Positions 55,783 to 64,000 of a stretch of 64,000 bases of DNA are shown piece by piece. A model generated the notes under the pieces. That model was not told the DNA's origin and searched no databases. It worked only from the letters and a program-made list of their open reading frames with translations. Source of the DNA: Sulfuricurvum sp. PC08-66 (GTDB lineage: Bacteria; Campylobacterota; Campylobacteria; Campylobacterales; Sulfurimonadaceae); contig JQIT01000007.1 of NCBI GenBank assembly GCA_000830255.1, positions 1 through 64,000 of the forward strand, read 5' to 3'. Both the position numbers and the translations under genes were made by a program. Each line of letters begins with the position of its first letter. Position 1 is the first letter of the stretch.

Positions 55783-57176
55783 TGCGGTAGTACAAACGCC
55801 TTAAACGCCCATAGCATAAGGGCTAAGACTCCAAGTGCACCTACCAAAAGCAGTACCATTTTGGGGTCAAAAAGGGCTTTGAACTTCGCCCACGTATAAA
55901 AGCGCACCACCAATACAAACTGCACAAATCCCCCAATTGTACTTGCCAATGCTAATCCAGCCGCACCGTAGGGAATCATCAACGCAACTGAAAAAAGCAT
56001 ATTAGCACTTAGTGTCACCGTAGCGATTTTGGCGGCGGTGTGTTGAGCTTGTTGAGCATAGAGCGTGAGCAAGAAGAGCTTGCTAAGACCAAAAGGCAAA
56101 AGTCCAATGAGGTACATGATAAGCACCCATGCCGTCTCATGGCGTGCAGTGGCATCAAAAGCACCGCGCTCAAAGAGCAGCGAGACGATTTCTTGTGCCA
56201 AGAGTACGCCCCCTAGCACCGAGGCACTTAGCGTAAACATCAAAAACCAAAAAGCTTTTTGGATATGGGTGTGTGCGTTGTTGCCGTTTTTGATAGCGCG
56301 TGAGATGGCAGGGAAGAGTGCGACAGAGGTGGCTATCGCAAAAAGCGCCAGCGGAAGTTGGAAAACACGGTTGGCGTAGTAGAGGTACGATATCGCACCT
56401 GTCGCCAAAAAGGAGGCCAAAATCGTATCGAGAAAGGCAGAGATTTGGGGTGTAGCATTACCCCACATGGCGGGTAAAAAGCGTCGATTAAAAGCGCGCA
56501 TCTCCACGGAGACACGTGCGCTTTTGGAGCGAAAATAGCGCACTCCTCCGATAAGCAATCGATGCATACGCACTCCTCGCACCGCGGCAATATGCGCCAA
56601 GAGTTGCAGTGCGCCTCCTGCGACCACACCCCAGCTCAGATAGGTGACTATGAGAGCTTGTGATTTTTCACGTGCCAAAAGTAGCGCTACAATGAGCGCG
56701 ATATTCAACAGTGCCGTCCCAAACGCCGTCGTAGCAAAGTGGTGTCGATAGTGCAACAGCGCACTCAAAAAGGTGACCCAAAAAATTAAAATCAAATACC
56801 AAAAATTGATAGCTACGTAGGGTGCGGTAATGCTTTTTGCCTCATCGGAAAATCCCCATGCGATGAGGTGCGTCGCTGTCAAGGGAAAGAGCTGTACTAA
56901 AAGCGTCAGAGCGAAAATAACGACAGAAAATCCTAGCAAAAGGCGTGTCGCAAAGAGTGCTTTGCTTTTGGAGCGTGTAAAGGCGGGCAAAAAGGTTTGG
57001 GTAAATGCCCCCTCGCCAAAGATGCGGCGGAAAAGATTGGGGATTTTAAAAGCGACGAAGAATATATCACTATAAAGATTAGCTCCCAACACCGAAGCAG
57101 TGAGCATATCGCGTACGAAGCCCAAAATACGGGAGACGAGGATACCAAAAGCGTTGGTAAAAATGTGTTTGAACAT
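55779..57176 (-). CDS. murJ: Lipid II flippase MurJ
   Basis: Moves lipid II across the inner membrane. The 465-residue protein has about 14 hydrophobic helices and the N-terminal SRILGFVRDMLTASVLG and FRRIFGEGAFTQTFLPAF segments of MurJ/MviN. The start is placed at the ATG just before FKHIFTNAFG because the longer frame adds 23 unrelated residues. It diverges from the FapA gene, as in C. jejuni. Confidence 0.93.
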   Translation of the reverse strand: MFKHIFTNAFGILVSRILGFVRDMLTASVLGANLYSDIFFVAFKIPNLFRRIFGEGAFTQTFLPAFTRSKSKALFATRLLLGFSVVIFALTLLVQLFPLTATHLIAWGFSDEAKSITAPYVAINFWYLILIFWVTFLSALLHYRHHFATTAFGTALLNIALIVALLLAREKSQALIVTYLSWGVVAGGALQLLAHIAAVRGVRMHRLLIGGVRYFRSKSARVSVEMRAFNRRFLPAMWGNATPQISAFLDTILASFLATGAISYLYYANRVFQLPLALFAIATSVALFPAISRAIKNGNNAHTHIQKAFWFLMFTLSASVLGGVLLAQEIVSLLFERGAFDATARHETAWVLIMYLIGLLPFGLSKLFLLTLYAQQAQHTAAKIATVTLSANMLFSVALMIPYGAAGLALASTIGGFVQFVLVVRFYTWAKFKALFDPKMVLLLVGALGVLALMLWAFKAFVLPH

Positions 57177-57240
57177 GCAAAAATGCCTTTGATTAAATGC
57201 GCAAATTAGTACTATCATATAAGTCTTACAATTGCTTTGG

Positions 57241-57259
57241 TACAATGCGCAAACGCATT
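57241..57259 (+). promoter_or_regulatory. -10 element and small hairpin before fapA
   Basis: TACAAT 36 bases before the ATG, directly followed by an inverted repeat AATGCG-CAAA-CGCATT which would be at the extreme 5' end of the transcript; AAAGGAG precedes the ATG. Confidence 0.45.
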
Positions 57260-57275
57260 ATAGCAAAGGAGTCGT

Positions 57276-59168
57276 ATGCCTAACGATAGCGAAGCACCCT
57301 TCACGTCCAAGCTTGTACGTACCTCCAATGTTCCCAAAGAGCTTATCGACGTAGCCCACGATTACAATCTGGATGTGCACAAGCTCGATTTTCGTATTAT
57401 CAAGAGTGAACTTTTCATCAGTAAACCCAAAGCAGATGGCAAAGAGGGGGAGTTTGAAGAGGTTCCACCTCACGACAAGAGTATCTTAGAGAGCCAAGAG
57501 ATGCTTCTCAATCCCGATTTTCACATCAAGCAGATGTATGACATCGAGATTTTTCCCTCTTCGGTATCGACTGCTTTTGACGGTATGCATCTGAATATTT
57601 CGGGTAACAAAAGCCTCACCTCGGTCTACGCTCTTATCGAGGCTGGCTCTACCATTCAGCGTTGCGAAAACATCAGCCAAGAGATTCTGCACTTTTTCAA
57701 TCGACGCAAACTTCGTGCGCGTATTCTCATCGATATTTGGGACAAAGAGATGGTGGCACAGCTCAACACCATCGCAGCCAAGGTCGAAATTAACGGCTCC
57801 TATACCTTCGAGCATGACACCAAAATTTTGGTCTCCCAAAGTCTCAACAGCAAATCCACCGTCAACGACAAGCTAGAGTTGCATTTCGAAGCCAAAAAAC
57901 AGCATGAAGATGAGCATGGCAAAGTCGATCACAAAAGCCGTAGCTATGTCACATCGGTTCTTGTCGATGAGCTTCTCATCACCTACACCAAACCACAAGC
58001 TGGTACTAATGGACGCGATTGTCGTGGTAGATTTGTCCAAGCACCTGAGGCAGTTGCTGCTAATGTGCCTAAGTTCGATGTCGATGTTGAGACCATCGAG
58101 ATACGCGAAGATGAGGAGAAAATCGAATATCGCTCCAAAAAGAATGGCTATATAGCTATCGAGGGGGGCAAGTATACGATAAAAGAGGAGCTTGAAGTCA
58201 AAGAGATTAGCTTCAAGGCGACAGGTAACGTCAATGCAGGCACCCAAGGGGATATTGCCATTCGTGTACGCGAAACCGATGCGATGAAAGATGCCATCGG
58301 TATGGGTGTAGAGGTCGAAGCCAAAGAGGTTATCGTCGAGGGCAATGTAGGTCCCAACTCCACCGTACGCGCCCAAAATATCGAAATCGGGGGGCAAACA
58401 CACCAAACCTCCTCTCTCTATGCGCCAACTATCAAGGTCAATTTGCACCGTGGCTATGCCAAGGGCACTGATGTGCAAGTCAAACGTCTAGAGCAGGGCA
58501 AAATTGTTGGGGAAACGGTCTACGTCGAGCAGGCGATGGGGGGCGAAATTTATGGTAAACATATCAAAATTGGCACCCTTCAATCGCACTGCAAAATTTT
58601 CGCAGGCAAAACCATCGAAATCGAAAAGATACGTGGCACTGAAAATAGCCTCAGCATCGACCAAACGCGTCAAGAGGGTGATGATGAAGCGATGAAAAAA
58701 CTTGATAAAGCTATCGATACTGCACGTATTGCTATCAATGTGGCACAAAAAAAGGTCGATGAGCATGTGGCTATTTTTATGGAAAATAAAGAGCTCATCG
58801 TAGAGATAAAAAATCGTCTGCTCAAATACAAAGAGGCGAATGCGCAAATGCCACAAGCCTTTGTCGAGCAGTACAAAAAATTCCAAGATTTGCAAAACCT
58901 CATTAATTTGCTCAAAAAAGAGCTTCATTTGCGCACCGAAGAGCATCAGACGCTTGTATCGCGCAAAGTCGAGTTTCAACAAGATATTTTGGATGCCAAA
59001 ATCATCTCCAGAGAGCCTTGGCATGGACACAATGAGGTCAAATTCAAGCTCACGTACCCTGAAAAAACGTTGCAAATTGTCCCCAAAGAGGGTCAAGAGG
59101 CTTCTTATTACTATTTGAAATTTCACGAAGAAGACAACAGCTATTCGATAGCCAATGAGCCAATTTGA
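57276..59168 (+). CDS. FapA family (DUF342) protein
   Basis: A 630-residue protein: an N-terminal region (about 1-270) with a Jag-like/KH-type beginning, a right-handed beta-helix of repeated short strands (about 285-465: ISFKATGNVNAGTQG, VIVEGNVG, TVRAQNIEIGG) and a long C-terminal coiled coil (about 475-590). FapA/DUF342 proteins are widespread with unclear function; some influence polar cell organisation in vibrios. Conserved between murJ and ruvA in this phylum, hinting at an envelope role. Confidence 0.85.
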   Translation: MPNDSEAPFTSKLVRTSNVPKELIDVAHDYNLDVHKLDFRIIKSELFISKPKADGKEGEFEEVPPHDKSILESQEMLLNPDFHIKQMYDIEIFPSSVSTAFDGMHLNISGNKSLTSVYALIEAGSTIQRCENISQEILHFFNRRKLRARILIDIWDKEMVAQLNTIAAKVEINGSYTFEHDTKILVSQSLNSKSTVNDKLELHFEAKKQHEDEHGKVDHKSRSYVTSVLVDELLITYTKPQAGTNGRDCRGRFVQAPEAVAANVPKFDVDVETIEIREDEEKIEYRSKKNGYIAIEGGKYTIKEELEVKEISFKATGNVNAGTQGDIAIRVRETDAMKDAIGMGVEVEAKEVIVEGNVGPNSTVRAQNIEIGGQTHQTSSLYAPTIKVNLHRGYAKGTDVQVKRLEQGKIVGETVYVEQAMGGEIYGKHIKIGTLQSHCKIFAGKTIEIEKIRGTENSLSIDQTRQEGDDEAMKKLDKAIDTARIAINVAQKKVDEHVAIFMENKELIVEIKNRLLKYKEANAQMPQAFVEQYKKFQDLQNLINLLKKELHLRTEEHQTLVSRKVEFQQDILDAKIISREPWHGHNEVKFKLTYPEKTLQIVPKEGQEASYYYLKFHEEDNSYSIANEPI

Positions 59169-59183
59169 TAGGAAAACTATAAG

Positions 59184-59750
59184 ATGATAATCGCTATTGA
59201 GGGTAAACTCGCCCACAAAGAACCTACTGTTGTCCATGTCAACGTGCAGGGTATTTATTATGAGGTTTTTGTCTCTTTGCACACCTCGATGGCGCTGGTG
59301 AGCGGTGAGACGGTGAAGCTTCATACGACGCATATCGTGCGTGAAGATGCGCAACTTTTGTTTGGATTTTTTGAGAAGGCAGAGAAGATACTCTTCGATA
59401 CGCTCATCAAAATCAACGGTGTAGGCCCCAAGGTGGCTATGGCAATTTGCTCTACCTTTACACCCAAAACCTTCGCTCAAATGGTACTAGCCAATGATGC
59501 CAGCGGACTCAAACGTGTCCCTGGTATTGGTCCCAAAAGTGCCAGTCGTATTTTGGTCGAGCTAGGTGGGGTGAGTTTGGGGGTCGAGAGCAGCCCAGAG
59601 GAGGGCAATCCTATGGCATACGAAGCATCGATGGCATTGGAGAGTTTGGGCTTCAAAAAAGAGCATATTCAAGGCGTTTTGCGTACAATTACCGCTTCAA
59701 ATACCTCTGATATGGTCAAACAAGCGCTTAAGCTTTTACAAAAAGGATAA
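59184..59750 (+). CDS. ruvA: Holliday junction branch migration protein RuvA
   Basis: DNA-junction-binding tetramer that recruits RuvB. The 188-residue protein has the N-terminal OB fold (about 1-65), two helix-hairpin-helix motifs ([10 protein letters not shown] near 75-84 and [13 protein letters not shown] near 110-122) and the C-terminal RuvB-binding domain III. ATG 15 bases after the FapA stop; ddl follows after 4 bases. Confidence 0.95.
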   Translation: MIIAIEGKLAHKEPTVVHVNVQGIYYEVFVSLHTSMALVSGETVKLHTTHIVREDAQLLFGFFEKAEKILFDTLIKINGVGPKVAMAICSTFTPKTFAQMVLANDASGLKRVPGIGPKSASRILVELGGVSLGVESSPEEGNPMAYEASMALESLGFKKEHIQGVLRTITASNTSDMVKQALKLLQKG

Positions 59751-59754
59751 TTGG

Positions 59755-60792
59755 GTGATAAACGGAATAATTTTTGGCGGTAAAAGCTACGAGCATGAGA
59801 TTAGCATCGTCAGTGCTATTACGGTTTTGAAAAAACTCTCTTCTATCGATACGGCAATCTTCGTCGATACCGACCACACCTTTTATGCGATTCCACTCGA
59901 GAAGATGCAGGCTAAATTTTTCGCCTCCAAGGCGTACCGCAAAATGCCCAAAGTAACCTTGGCGCATCGTGGTTTTGTACAAAAAAAGCTTTTTGGTTCG
60001 ACAGCCATTCTCGATAAAACCTTTGTCAATATGGTGCACGGTGCCGATGGCGAAGATGGTACGCTTGCCTCGATGCTCGATTTTTATGAGATACGCTATA
60101 TAGGACCTCGCACTGCCGCCTCTGTTATGAGCTATGATAAATACCTCACCAAAATGTACGCACACGCATGTGGAGTCAAGACGCTGGACTATTATGTCGT
60201 AGGGCGTGGTGAAAAGGTGGAGCTTCCTTTTGGTTTGCCTGTGATTGTCAAGCCTCTCACCTTGGGCAGTTCAATAGGTATCTCAATAGTGCGTGCGATG
60301 AGTGAATTAGAGTATGCCTTGGATGTGGCGTTTGAGTACGATGAAAAGGTGATCATCGAGCCCTTCATCGAAGGTGTCAAAGAGTACAACCAAGCGGGCA
60401 CATGGTCGCACGAAGGGTGGCATCTCTCTATTATCGAGGAGCCACAAAAGGGCGAATTTCTCGATTTTGAGAAAAAATACCTCGATTTTTCACGCTCTGG
60501 CAGTGTCAACAGCGCCTCTCTCGATAACGCTGTTCAAGCACGTATCCAAGAGCAATTCAAAAAAATTTATGGACACTACTTCAGAGGTGCATTGATTCGA
60601 TGCGACTTTTTTGTCATCGAGGGTGAAGTTTATCTCAACGAAATCAATCCCATCCCAGGGAGCATGGCAAACTATCTTTTCGAAGATTTCGTCGCTGTCA
60701 TGCAAAAGCTCTCCACAGCGCTACCACACCCTAGAGATATTCGTGTCTCTTACAACTATATTCATCAAATTCATGCAGCCAAAGGGAAATAG
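59755..60792 (+). CDS. ddl: D-alanine-D-alanine ligase Ddl
   Basis: Makes D-Ala-D-Ala for peptidoglycan. ATP-grasp enzyme of 345 residues: GGKSYEHEISIVSA at the N-terminus, VKPLTLGSSIGI in the middle and the metal-binding NEINPIPGSM near 298. Starts with GTG, with AAGGA 7 bases upstream. Belongs to the ruvA-ddl-hydrolase-murF run. Confidence 0.95.
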   Translation: MINGIIFGGKSYEHEISIVSAITVLKKLSSIDTAIFVDTDHTFYAIPLEKMQAKFFASKAYRKMPKVTLAHRGFVQKKLFGSTAILDKTFVNMVHGADGEDGTLASMLDFYEIRYIGPRTAASVMSYDKYLTKMYAHACGVKTLDYYVVGRGEKVELPFGLPVIVKPLTLGSSIGISIVRAMSELEYALDVAFEYDEKVIIEPFIEGVKEYNQAGTWSHEGWHLSIIEEPQKGEFLDFEKKYLDFSRSGSVNSASLDNAVQARIQEQFKKIYGHYFRGALIRCDFFVIEGEVYLNEINPIPGSMANYLFEDFVAVMQKLSTALPHPRDIRVSYNYIHQIHAAKGK

Positions 60793-60794
60793 AC

Positions 60795-61538
60795 GTGGCA
60801 CAAAAGCAGATTCATTGGAAACAATTCACCTTCAACATTAGCTATGAGATTCTCAACCCCACCGCATCGCGCGACTGTGTGATACTGCACGGATGGGGAA
60901 GCAACAAAGAGCTGATGCGCACTGTTTTTAAAGATGAGCTAGGTGCATTTCGTCATATCTATATCGATTTACCAGGTTTTGGTAACTCGACCAATCCAAC
61001 GGTGCTCAACACTCATCATTACCGTGAAATCGTGGCGGTATTTTTGGAGACGATGAGTATCAGACGTGATGTTATTATTGGGCACTCTTTTGGGGGCAAG
61101 ATTGCTACCTTGCTCAATCCAGATTTGTTGGTGCTTTTGGGAAGCTCTGGCGTGCCCCAATCGAAATCTCTTTGGGTGTGGATGAAAATCTATACCTTTA
61201 AACTCTTCAAATATTTAGGGTTATCAAAATTGCGTCATCTTTTTGTGGCAGCTGATGCCAAAGGGTTGCCACCGCATATGTATGAGAGTTTCAAGCAGGT
61301 GGTCAATGAGGATTTTCGTCCCCATTTTGCCAATTTTTTCAAAAAAGCACTCATCGTAGCAGGCACGGAAGATACTGCTGTTTCAGTAGAGGCTTCACGT
61401 ACGATTGCGCGACTTATCTCCTACAGCACCTTCATGCTTTTGGAGGGTGACCACTACTTTTTCATGCACCATGCACATGAAATTGCCCAAAAAATTGAAG
61501 CCATTTATATAGAACAAAAGGGACAAGATGTTGAATAA
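60795..61538 (+). CDS. Alpha/beta hydrolase between ddl and murF
   Basis: A 247-residue serine hydrolase-like protein: oxyanion region LHGWGSNKEL, nucleophile Ser in IGHSFGGKIA (near 97), and a late Asp/His pair (GTEDTAV and GDHYFF). Function unknown. GTG start, two bases after ddl. The same gene sits between ddl and murF in C. jejuni, suggesting a cell-envelope role. Overlaps murF by 11 bases. Confidence 0.85.
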   Translation: MAQKQIHWKQFTFNISYEILNPTASRDCVILHGWGSNKELMRTVFKDELGAFRHIYIDLPGFGNSTNPTVLNTHHYREIVAVFLETMSIRRDVIIGHSFGGKIATLLNPDLLVLLGSSGVPQSKSLWVWMKIYTFKLFKYLGLSKLRHLFVAADAKGLPPHMYESFKQVVNEDFRPHFANFFKKALIVAGTEDTAVSVEASRTIARLISYSTFMLLEGDHYFFMHHAHEIAQKIEAIYIEQKGQDVE

Positions 61539-62973
61539 TACGCTCTTTATCCTCCTCTCGCATTGGGTAGTCGTGGGCATGTTGGGGCTCTATGTGATGA
61601 CCAACATGCAGTGGTACAGCTACAAAATCAATCGCGTCATTTTGCACCATCATAAGGTGAGTTGGCATCTCCTCTATTTTGTCCTACCCTTTGCCGCCTA
61701 TCATCTCGTAGCGGCACTCTATTTTTGGGTCTATTTGTATGTCGTGGCACTGCCGCTTTTTGTAGTGTGGTACCGCAAGCTCGATAAGCCGTTGCAGTTT
61801 ACGTGGCGTGTGCGACGCTTTTTTATGGTGTTGGCACTCTTTACGGCGATGGGTGAGTTTATCTGCTACGCTACACAAGGGTGTGCGCAGTATCCGCTCT
61901 TTTTTCCTTTGGTATTTGCCTTGGGTGTTTCGCATGCGATTGAGCGCTTTTTGTTTGTTGGGTTCCAAAAAGAGGCGATTGCCAAGCTAGAGCGTATGAA
62001 AAACATGAAGGTCGTAGCTATTACAGGCAGTTATGGCAAGACAAGTATGAAAAATTTCATCGTACAGCTACTCTCCAAACGCTACAAAGTCTACGCTACC
62101 CCTGGCAATGTTAATACCTATGCGGGCATCGTGCGCGATATCAACACCTCACTGCCCAACGATACCCAAATCTACATCGTCGAGGCGGGTGCGCGAGAGC
62201 GTGGTGATATATTGGAGATTGCACAATTGGTCGAACCGCACATAGCCGTCGTGGGCAAAGTGGGTCCTCAACATATTGAGTATTTCAAAACACTCGACAA
62301 TATCATTCGCACCAAGTTAGAGTTGATTCAATCGCGTCGATTGGAGAAGGCATTTGTCCACGCAAGCGTCACCAATGAACCGCATGAGCTTGTCACCTTT
62401 TTCGGGGAGAATATCTCCAATGTGACGACCCATTTGGGCGGTATCTCCTTCGATGTGACGCTGGACAAAGAGCGTTTCTCTTTTCATTCCAAAGTATTGG
62501 GCTCTTTTCAAGCTATCAATATCACCGCCGCAATTATGGTGGCACGCTTTTTACGCGTCGATATGGATAAAATCACCCAAGCGGTGGAGACATTGCATCC
62601 CGTGCCTCATCGATTGGAGCGTATCGATACAGGACTCAAAACGATTCTCGATGATAGCTACAACAGCAATTTCGAGGGGATGATGGAGGCCATTGCGCTT
62701 GCCGCAGAGTTCCAAGGACGTAAAGTCATTGTCACTCCAGGGTTGGTCGAGAGTACGACAGAGCTCAACCATGAAGTGGCTATGCGTATCAACGAAGTCT
62801 TCGATGTGGTCATTATCACGGGCAAACTCAATGCGGCACTCTACGATACGATTATCGAAAAGCCTTTCAAAATTTTGTTGGGTGACAAAAGTCATCTAGA
62901 GCAAATTCTCCAAAACAGCACCCAAGAGGGTGATTTGATTCTTTTCGCCAACGACGCACCCAATTTCATATGA
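61528..62973 (+). CDS. murF: UDP-MurNAc-tripeptide:D-Ala-D-Ala ligase MurF with N-terminal membrane domain
   Basis: Adds the D-Ala-D-Ala dipeptide to the peptidoglycan precursor. The Mur ligase core begins near residue 165 with the ATP loop AITGSYGKTS; the later VEAGARERGDI and DDSYNSNFEG motifs confirm MurF. The usual N-terminal UDP-binding domain is replaced by about 160 residues with four or five hydrophobic helices, as in Campylobacterota MurF. 481 residues. It overlaps the TRAP small-permease gene by 4 bases. Confidence 0.92.
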   Translation: MLNNTLFILLSHWVVVGMLGLYVMTNMQWYSYKINRVILHHHKVSWHLLYFVLPFAAYHLVAALYFWVYLYVVALPLFVVWYRKLDKPLQFTWRVRRFFMVLALFTAMGEFICYATQGCAQYPLFFPLVFALGVSHAIERFLFVGFQKEAIAKLERMKNMKVVAITGSYGKTSMKNFIVQLLSKRYKVYATPGNVNTYAGIVRDINTSLPNDTQIYIVEAGARERGDILEIAQLVEPHIAVVGKVGPQHIEYFKTLDNIIRTKLELIQSRRLEKAFVHASVTNEPHELVTFFGENISNVTTHLGGISFDVTLDKERFSFHSKVLGSFQAINITAAIMVARFLRVDMDKITQAVETLHPVPHRLERIDTGLKTILDDSYNSNFEGMMEAIALAAEFQGRKVIVTPGLVESTTELNHEVAMRINEVFDVVIITGKLNAALYDTIIEKPFKILLGDKSHLEQILQNSTQEGDLILFANDAPNFI

Positions 62974-63473
62974 GTTTCATTCGTCTCTTTTTGGCTACCG
63001 TGGAGCAATCGGGACGAATTGCCGCAATTTTGCTCTATTTTTTGAGCTTCTTGATACTTTTTGACGCTTCGATGCGTTATGGCTTTGCTAGCGGTTCTAT
63101 CATGCTTCAAGAGCTGGAGTGGCACCTTTTTGATCTCATCATCTTGCTCTCCATCGCCTTCACACTCAAACACCATCGACACGTACGCGTCGATATTTTT
63201 TACCACCGTATGTCGATGCGGATACGCAAAATCATCGATTTGATAGGGTATGTACTCTTGGTGGTGCCCTTTAGTGCTGTGGTCATCTATGTAGGATTCG
63301 ATTTTGTGATGATGAGCTATGTGCAGATGGAGGGTTCAGCAGACCCAGGCGGATTGCCCTATCGATTTGTCATCAAAGCGACCATGATTATTGGATTTGG
63401 CTTGCTCATCATGCAGGCTATTGCACATACGATAGCCCTTCTCAATGAGCTACTCTCTGGCGAGGTGCACTAA
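62970..63473 (+). CDS. TRAP transporter small permease DctQ
   Basis: A 167-residue four-helix membrane protein (helices about 12-32, 47-67, 86-108, 132-154) of the DctQ family: the RYGFASGSIMLQELEWHLFDLI segment and the charged HRHVRVDIFYHRM loop match. Forms the permease with the large subunit that follows directly. The solute-binding subunit is not visible and must lie beyond the edge or elsewhere. Confidence 0.88.
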   Translation: MSFIRLFLATVEQSGRIAAILLYFLSFLILFDASMRYGFASGSIMLQELEWHLFDLIILLSIAFTLKHHRHVRVDIFYHRMSMRIRKIIDLIGYVLLVVPFSAVVIYVGFDFVMMSYVQMEGSADPGGLPYRFVIKATMIIGFGLLIMQAIAHTIALLNELLSGEVH

Positions 63474-64000
63474 ATGGCACTCTTGATGTTTGGTTTGGCG
63501 TTGACACTTTTGATGATTGGGTTTCCTGTCGCCTTTGTTTTTGCGGGTGTGGCGATTCTTTTCTCTTTTTTCGTGCCTGAGGTAGGGTTTGATATTTTTG
63601 AGCTTTTGGCGTTTCGGCTCTATGGCATCATGCAAAATTTCACGCTTATGTCAGTACCGCTCTTTATTTTGATGGGGTTGATTCTAGAAAAAAGCGAAAT
63701 GGCAAAACAGCTTTTGGTGGCGATGGGGCAACTTTTTGGGTCGATACGGGGCGGTTTGGCGGTTTCGGTTATCCTCGTGAGTGCTATGTTGGCGGCGAGT
63801 ACGGGCATCGTGGGCGCAAGCGTCGTGATGATGAGTGTCATAGCTTTGCCTCTCATGGTCAAGCATGGCTATGACAAGGCACTCAGCGCAGGCACCGTCG
63901 CTGCGGGTGGGACGCTAGGGCAGATTATTCCTCCATCGGTAGTGCTCATTGTACTTGCAGACCAAATGGCACTAAGCGTAGGTGACCTTTTTCGCGCGGC
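63474..64000 (+). CDS. TRAP transporter large permease DctM (cut by window edge)
   Basis: Starts one base after the DctQ stop and runs off the window after 175 codons. The hydrophobic N-terminus, the SVPLFILMGLILEKS segment near 63-77 and the AGGTLGQIIPPS motif near 144-155 are the DctM signature. Secondary uptake, driven by a sodium gradient, of organic acids such as dicarboxylates or sialic-acid-like solutes; the substrate is unknown without the binding protein. Confidence 0.92.
   Translation, partial: MALLMFGLALTLLMIGFPVAFVFAGVAILFSFFVPEVGFDIFELLAFRLYGIMQNFTLMSVPLFILMGLILEKSEMAKQLLVAMGQLFGSIRGGLAVSVILVSAMLAASTGIVGASVVMMSVIALPLMVKHGYDKALSAGTVAAGGTLGQIIPPSVVLIVLADQMALSVGDLFRA

Noticed and set aside
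58488-59480. 330-codon minus-strand frame across fapA and ruvA
   Set aside because: Antisense to two convincing genes with good domain structure.
1-64000. tRNA, rRNA, CRISPR arrays, insertion sequences
   Set aside because: Looked for cloverleaf ends, evenly spaced repeats and transposase motifs in the gaps; none was found.

Overview
The window is a gene-dense chromosomal segment of a Campylobacterota (Epsilonproteobacteria) bacterium, probably a free-living sulfur or hydrogen oxidiser of the Sulfuricurvum/Sulfurovum/Sulfurimonas kind. The evidence is protein-level resemblance throughout and gene order. As I remember the Campylobacter jejuni order Cj0795-Cj0812 (murF, hydrolase, ddl, DUF342, ruvA, murJ, cysS, msbA, pyrD, M16 protease, dapA, FabL-like SDR, nadE, lpxK, thrC), the same blocks recur here, interrupted by free-living functions: an acetate operon, DsbD, a TRAP transporter and REC-domain regulators. 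I found no rRNA, tRNA, insertion sequence or CRISPR array.

Layout. 0.1-6.4 kb: nadE, a sugar aminotransferase, lpxK, argB, an Rrf2/DUF4395 pair and thrC. 6.4-10.3 kb: a minus-strand cluster of two paralogous REC proteins around a YyaL-type thioredoxin-domain protein and a 32-residue lipoprotein. 10.4-14.4 kb: dsbD, a cytochrome c, a dihydroorotase homologue lacking its metal ligands, and a phosphatase. 14.4-22.3 kb: minus-strand run yggS, rseP, pgsA, FabL-like reductase, dapA, M16 protease, pyrD, cation efflux, outer-membrane barrel. 22.4-28.5 kb: cmoB, a Cj0977-like hotdog protein, a VRR-NUC nuclease, efp and dnaE. 28.5-32.1 kb: greA, two tandem toxin-antitoxin modules and a DUF389 membrane protein. 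32.1-39.9 kb: acetate operon (porin, DUF485, ActP, cNMP/CBS/nucleotidyltransferase protein, exonuclease, Acs). 40.0-44.0 kb: accessory stretch with a very AT-rich DUF6161-like gene, DUF2798, a third toxin-antitoxin pair, a hydrolase and a PDC-like membrane protein. 44.0-48.6 kb: purL, L,D-transpeptidase, SPFH/NfeD pair. 48.6-49.5 kb: AT-rich two-gene cassette between near-identical 22-bp repeats. 49.5-55.1 kb: tightly coupled operon cysS, msbA, a small membrane protein, an Lgt-like protein, a 36-residue lipoprotein and a Tes/MJ0619-like radical SAM enzyme. 55.2-64 kb: methyltransferase, murJ, FapA, ruvA, ddl, hydrolase, murF and TRAP transporter genes running off the edge.

The most promising undescribed system is the 49.5-52.0 kb module. 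A divergent prolipoprotein diacylglyceryl transferase homologue, a tiny lipoprotein that could be its substrate, and a cysteine-rich radical SAM enzyme of the tetraether-synthase type follow MsbA and a small membrane protein with overlapping start and stop codons, suggesting a lipid or lipoprotein modification pathway. A second theme is a palindromic repeat family (GGAAGTG(A/G)G...) found only at the two roomy convergent junctions and at the edge of the AT-rich cassette. The other seven convergent junctions leave at most one base between stop codons.

Start codons were moved inward from the longest open frame wherever a Shine-Dalgarno sequence, promoter or family N-terminus argued for it; each case is stated.
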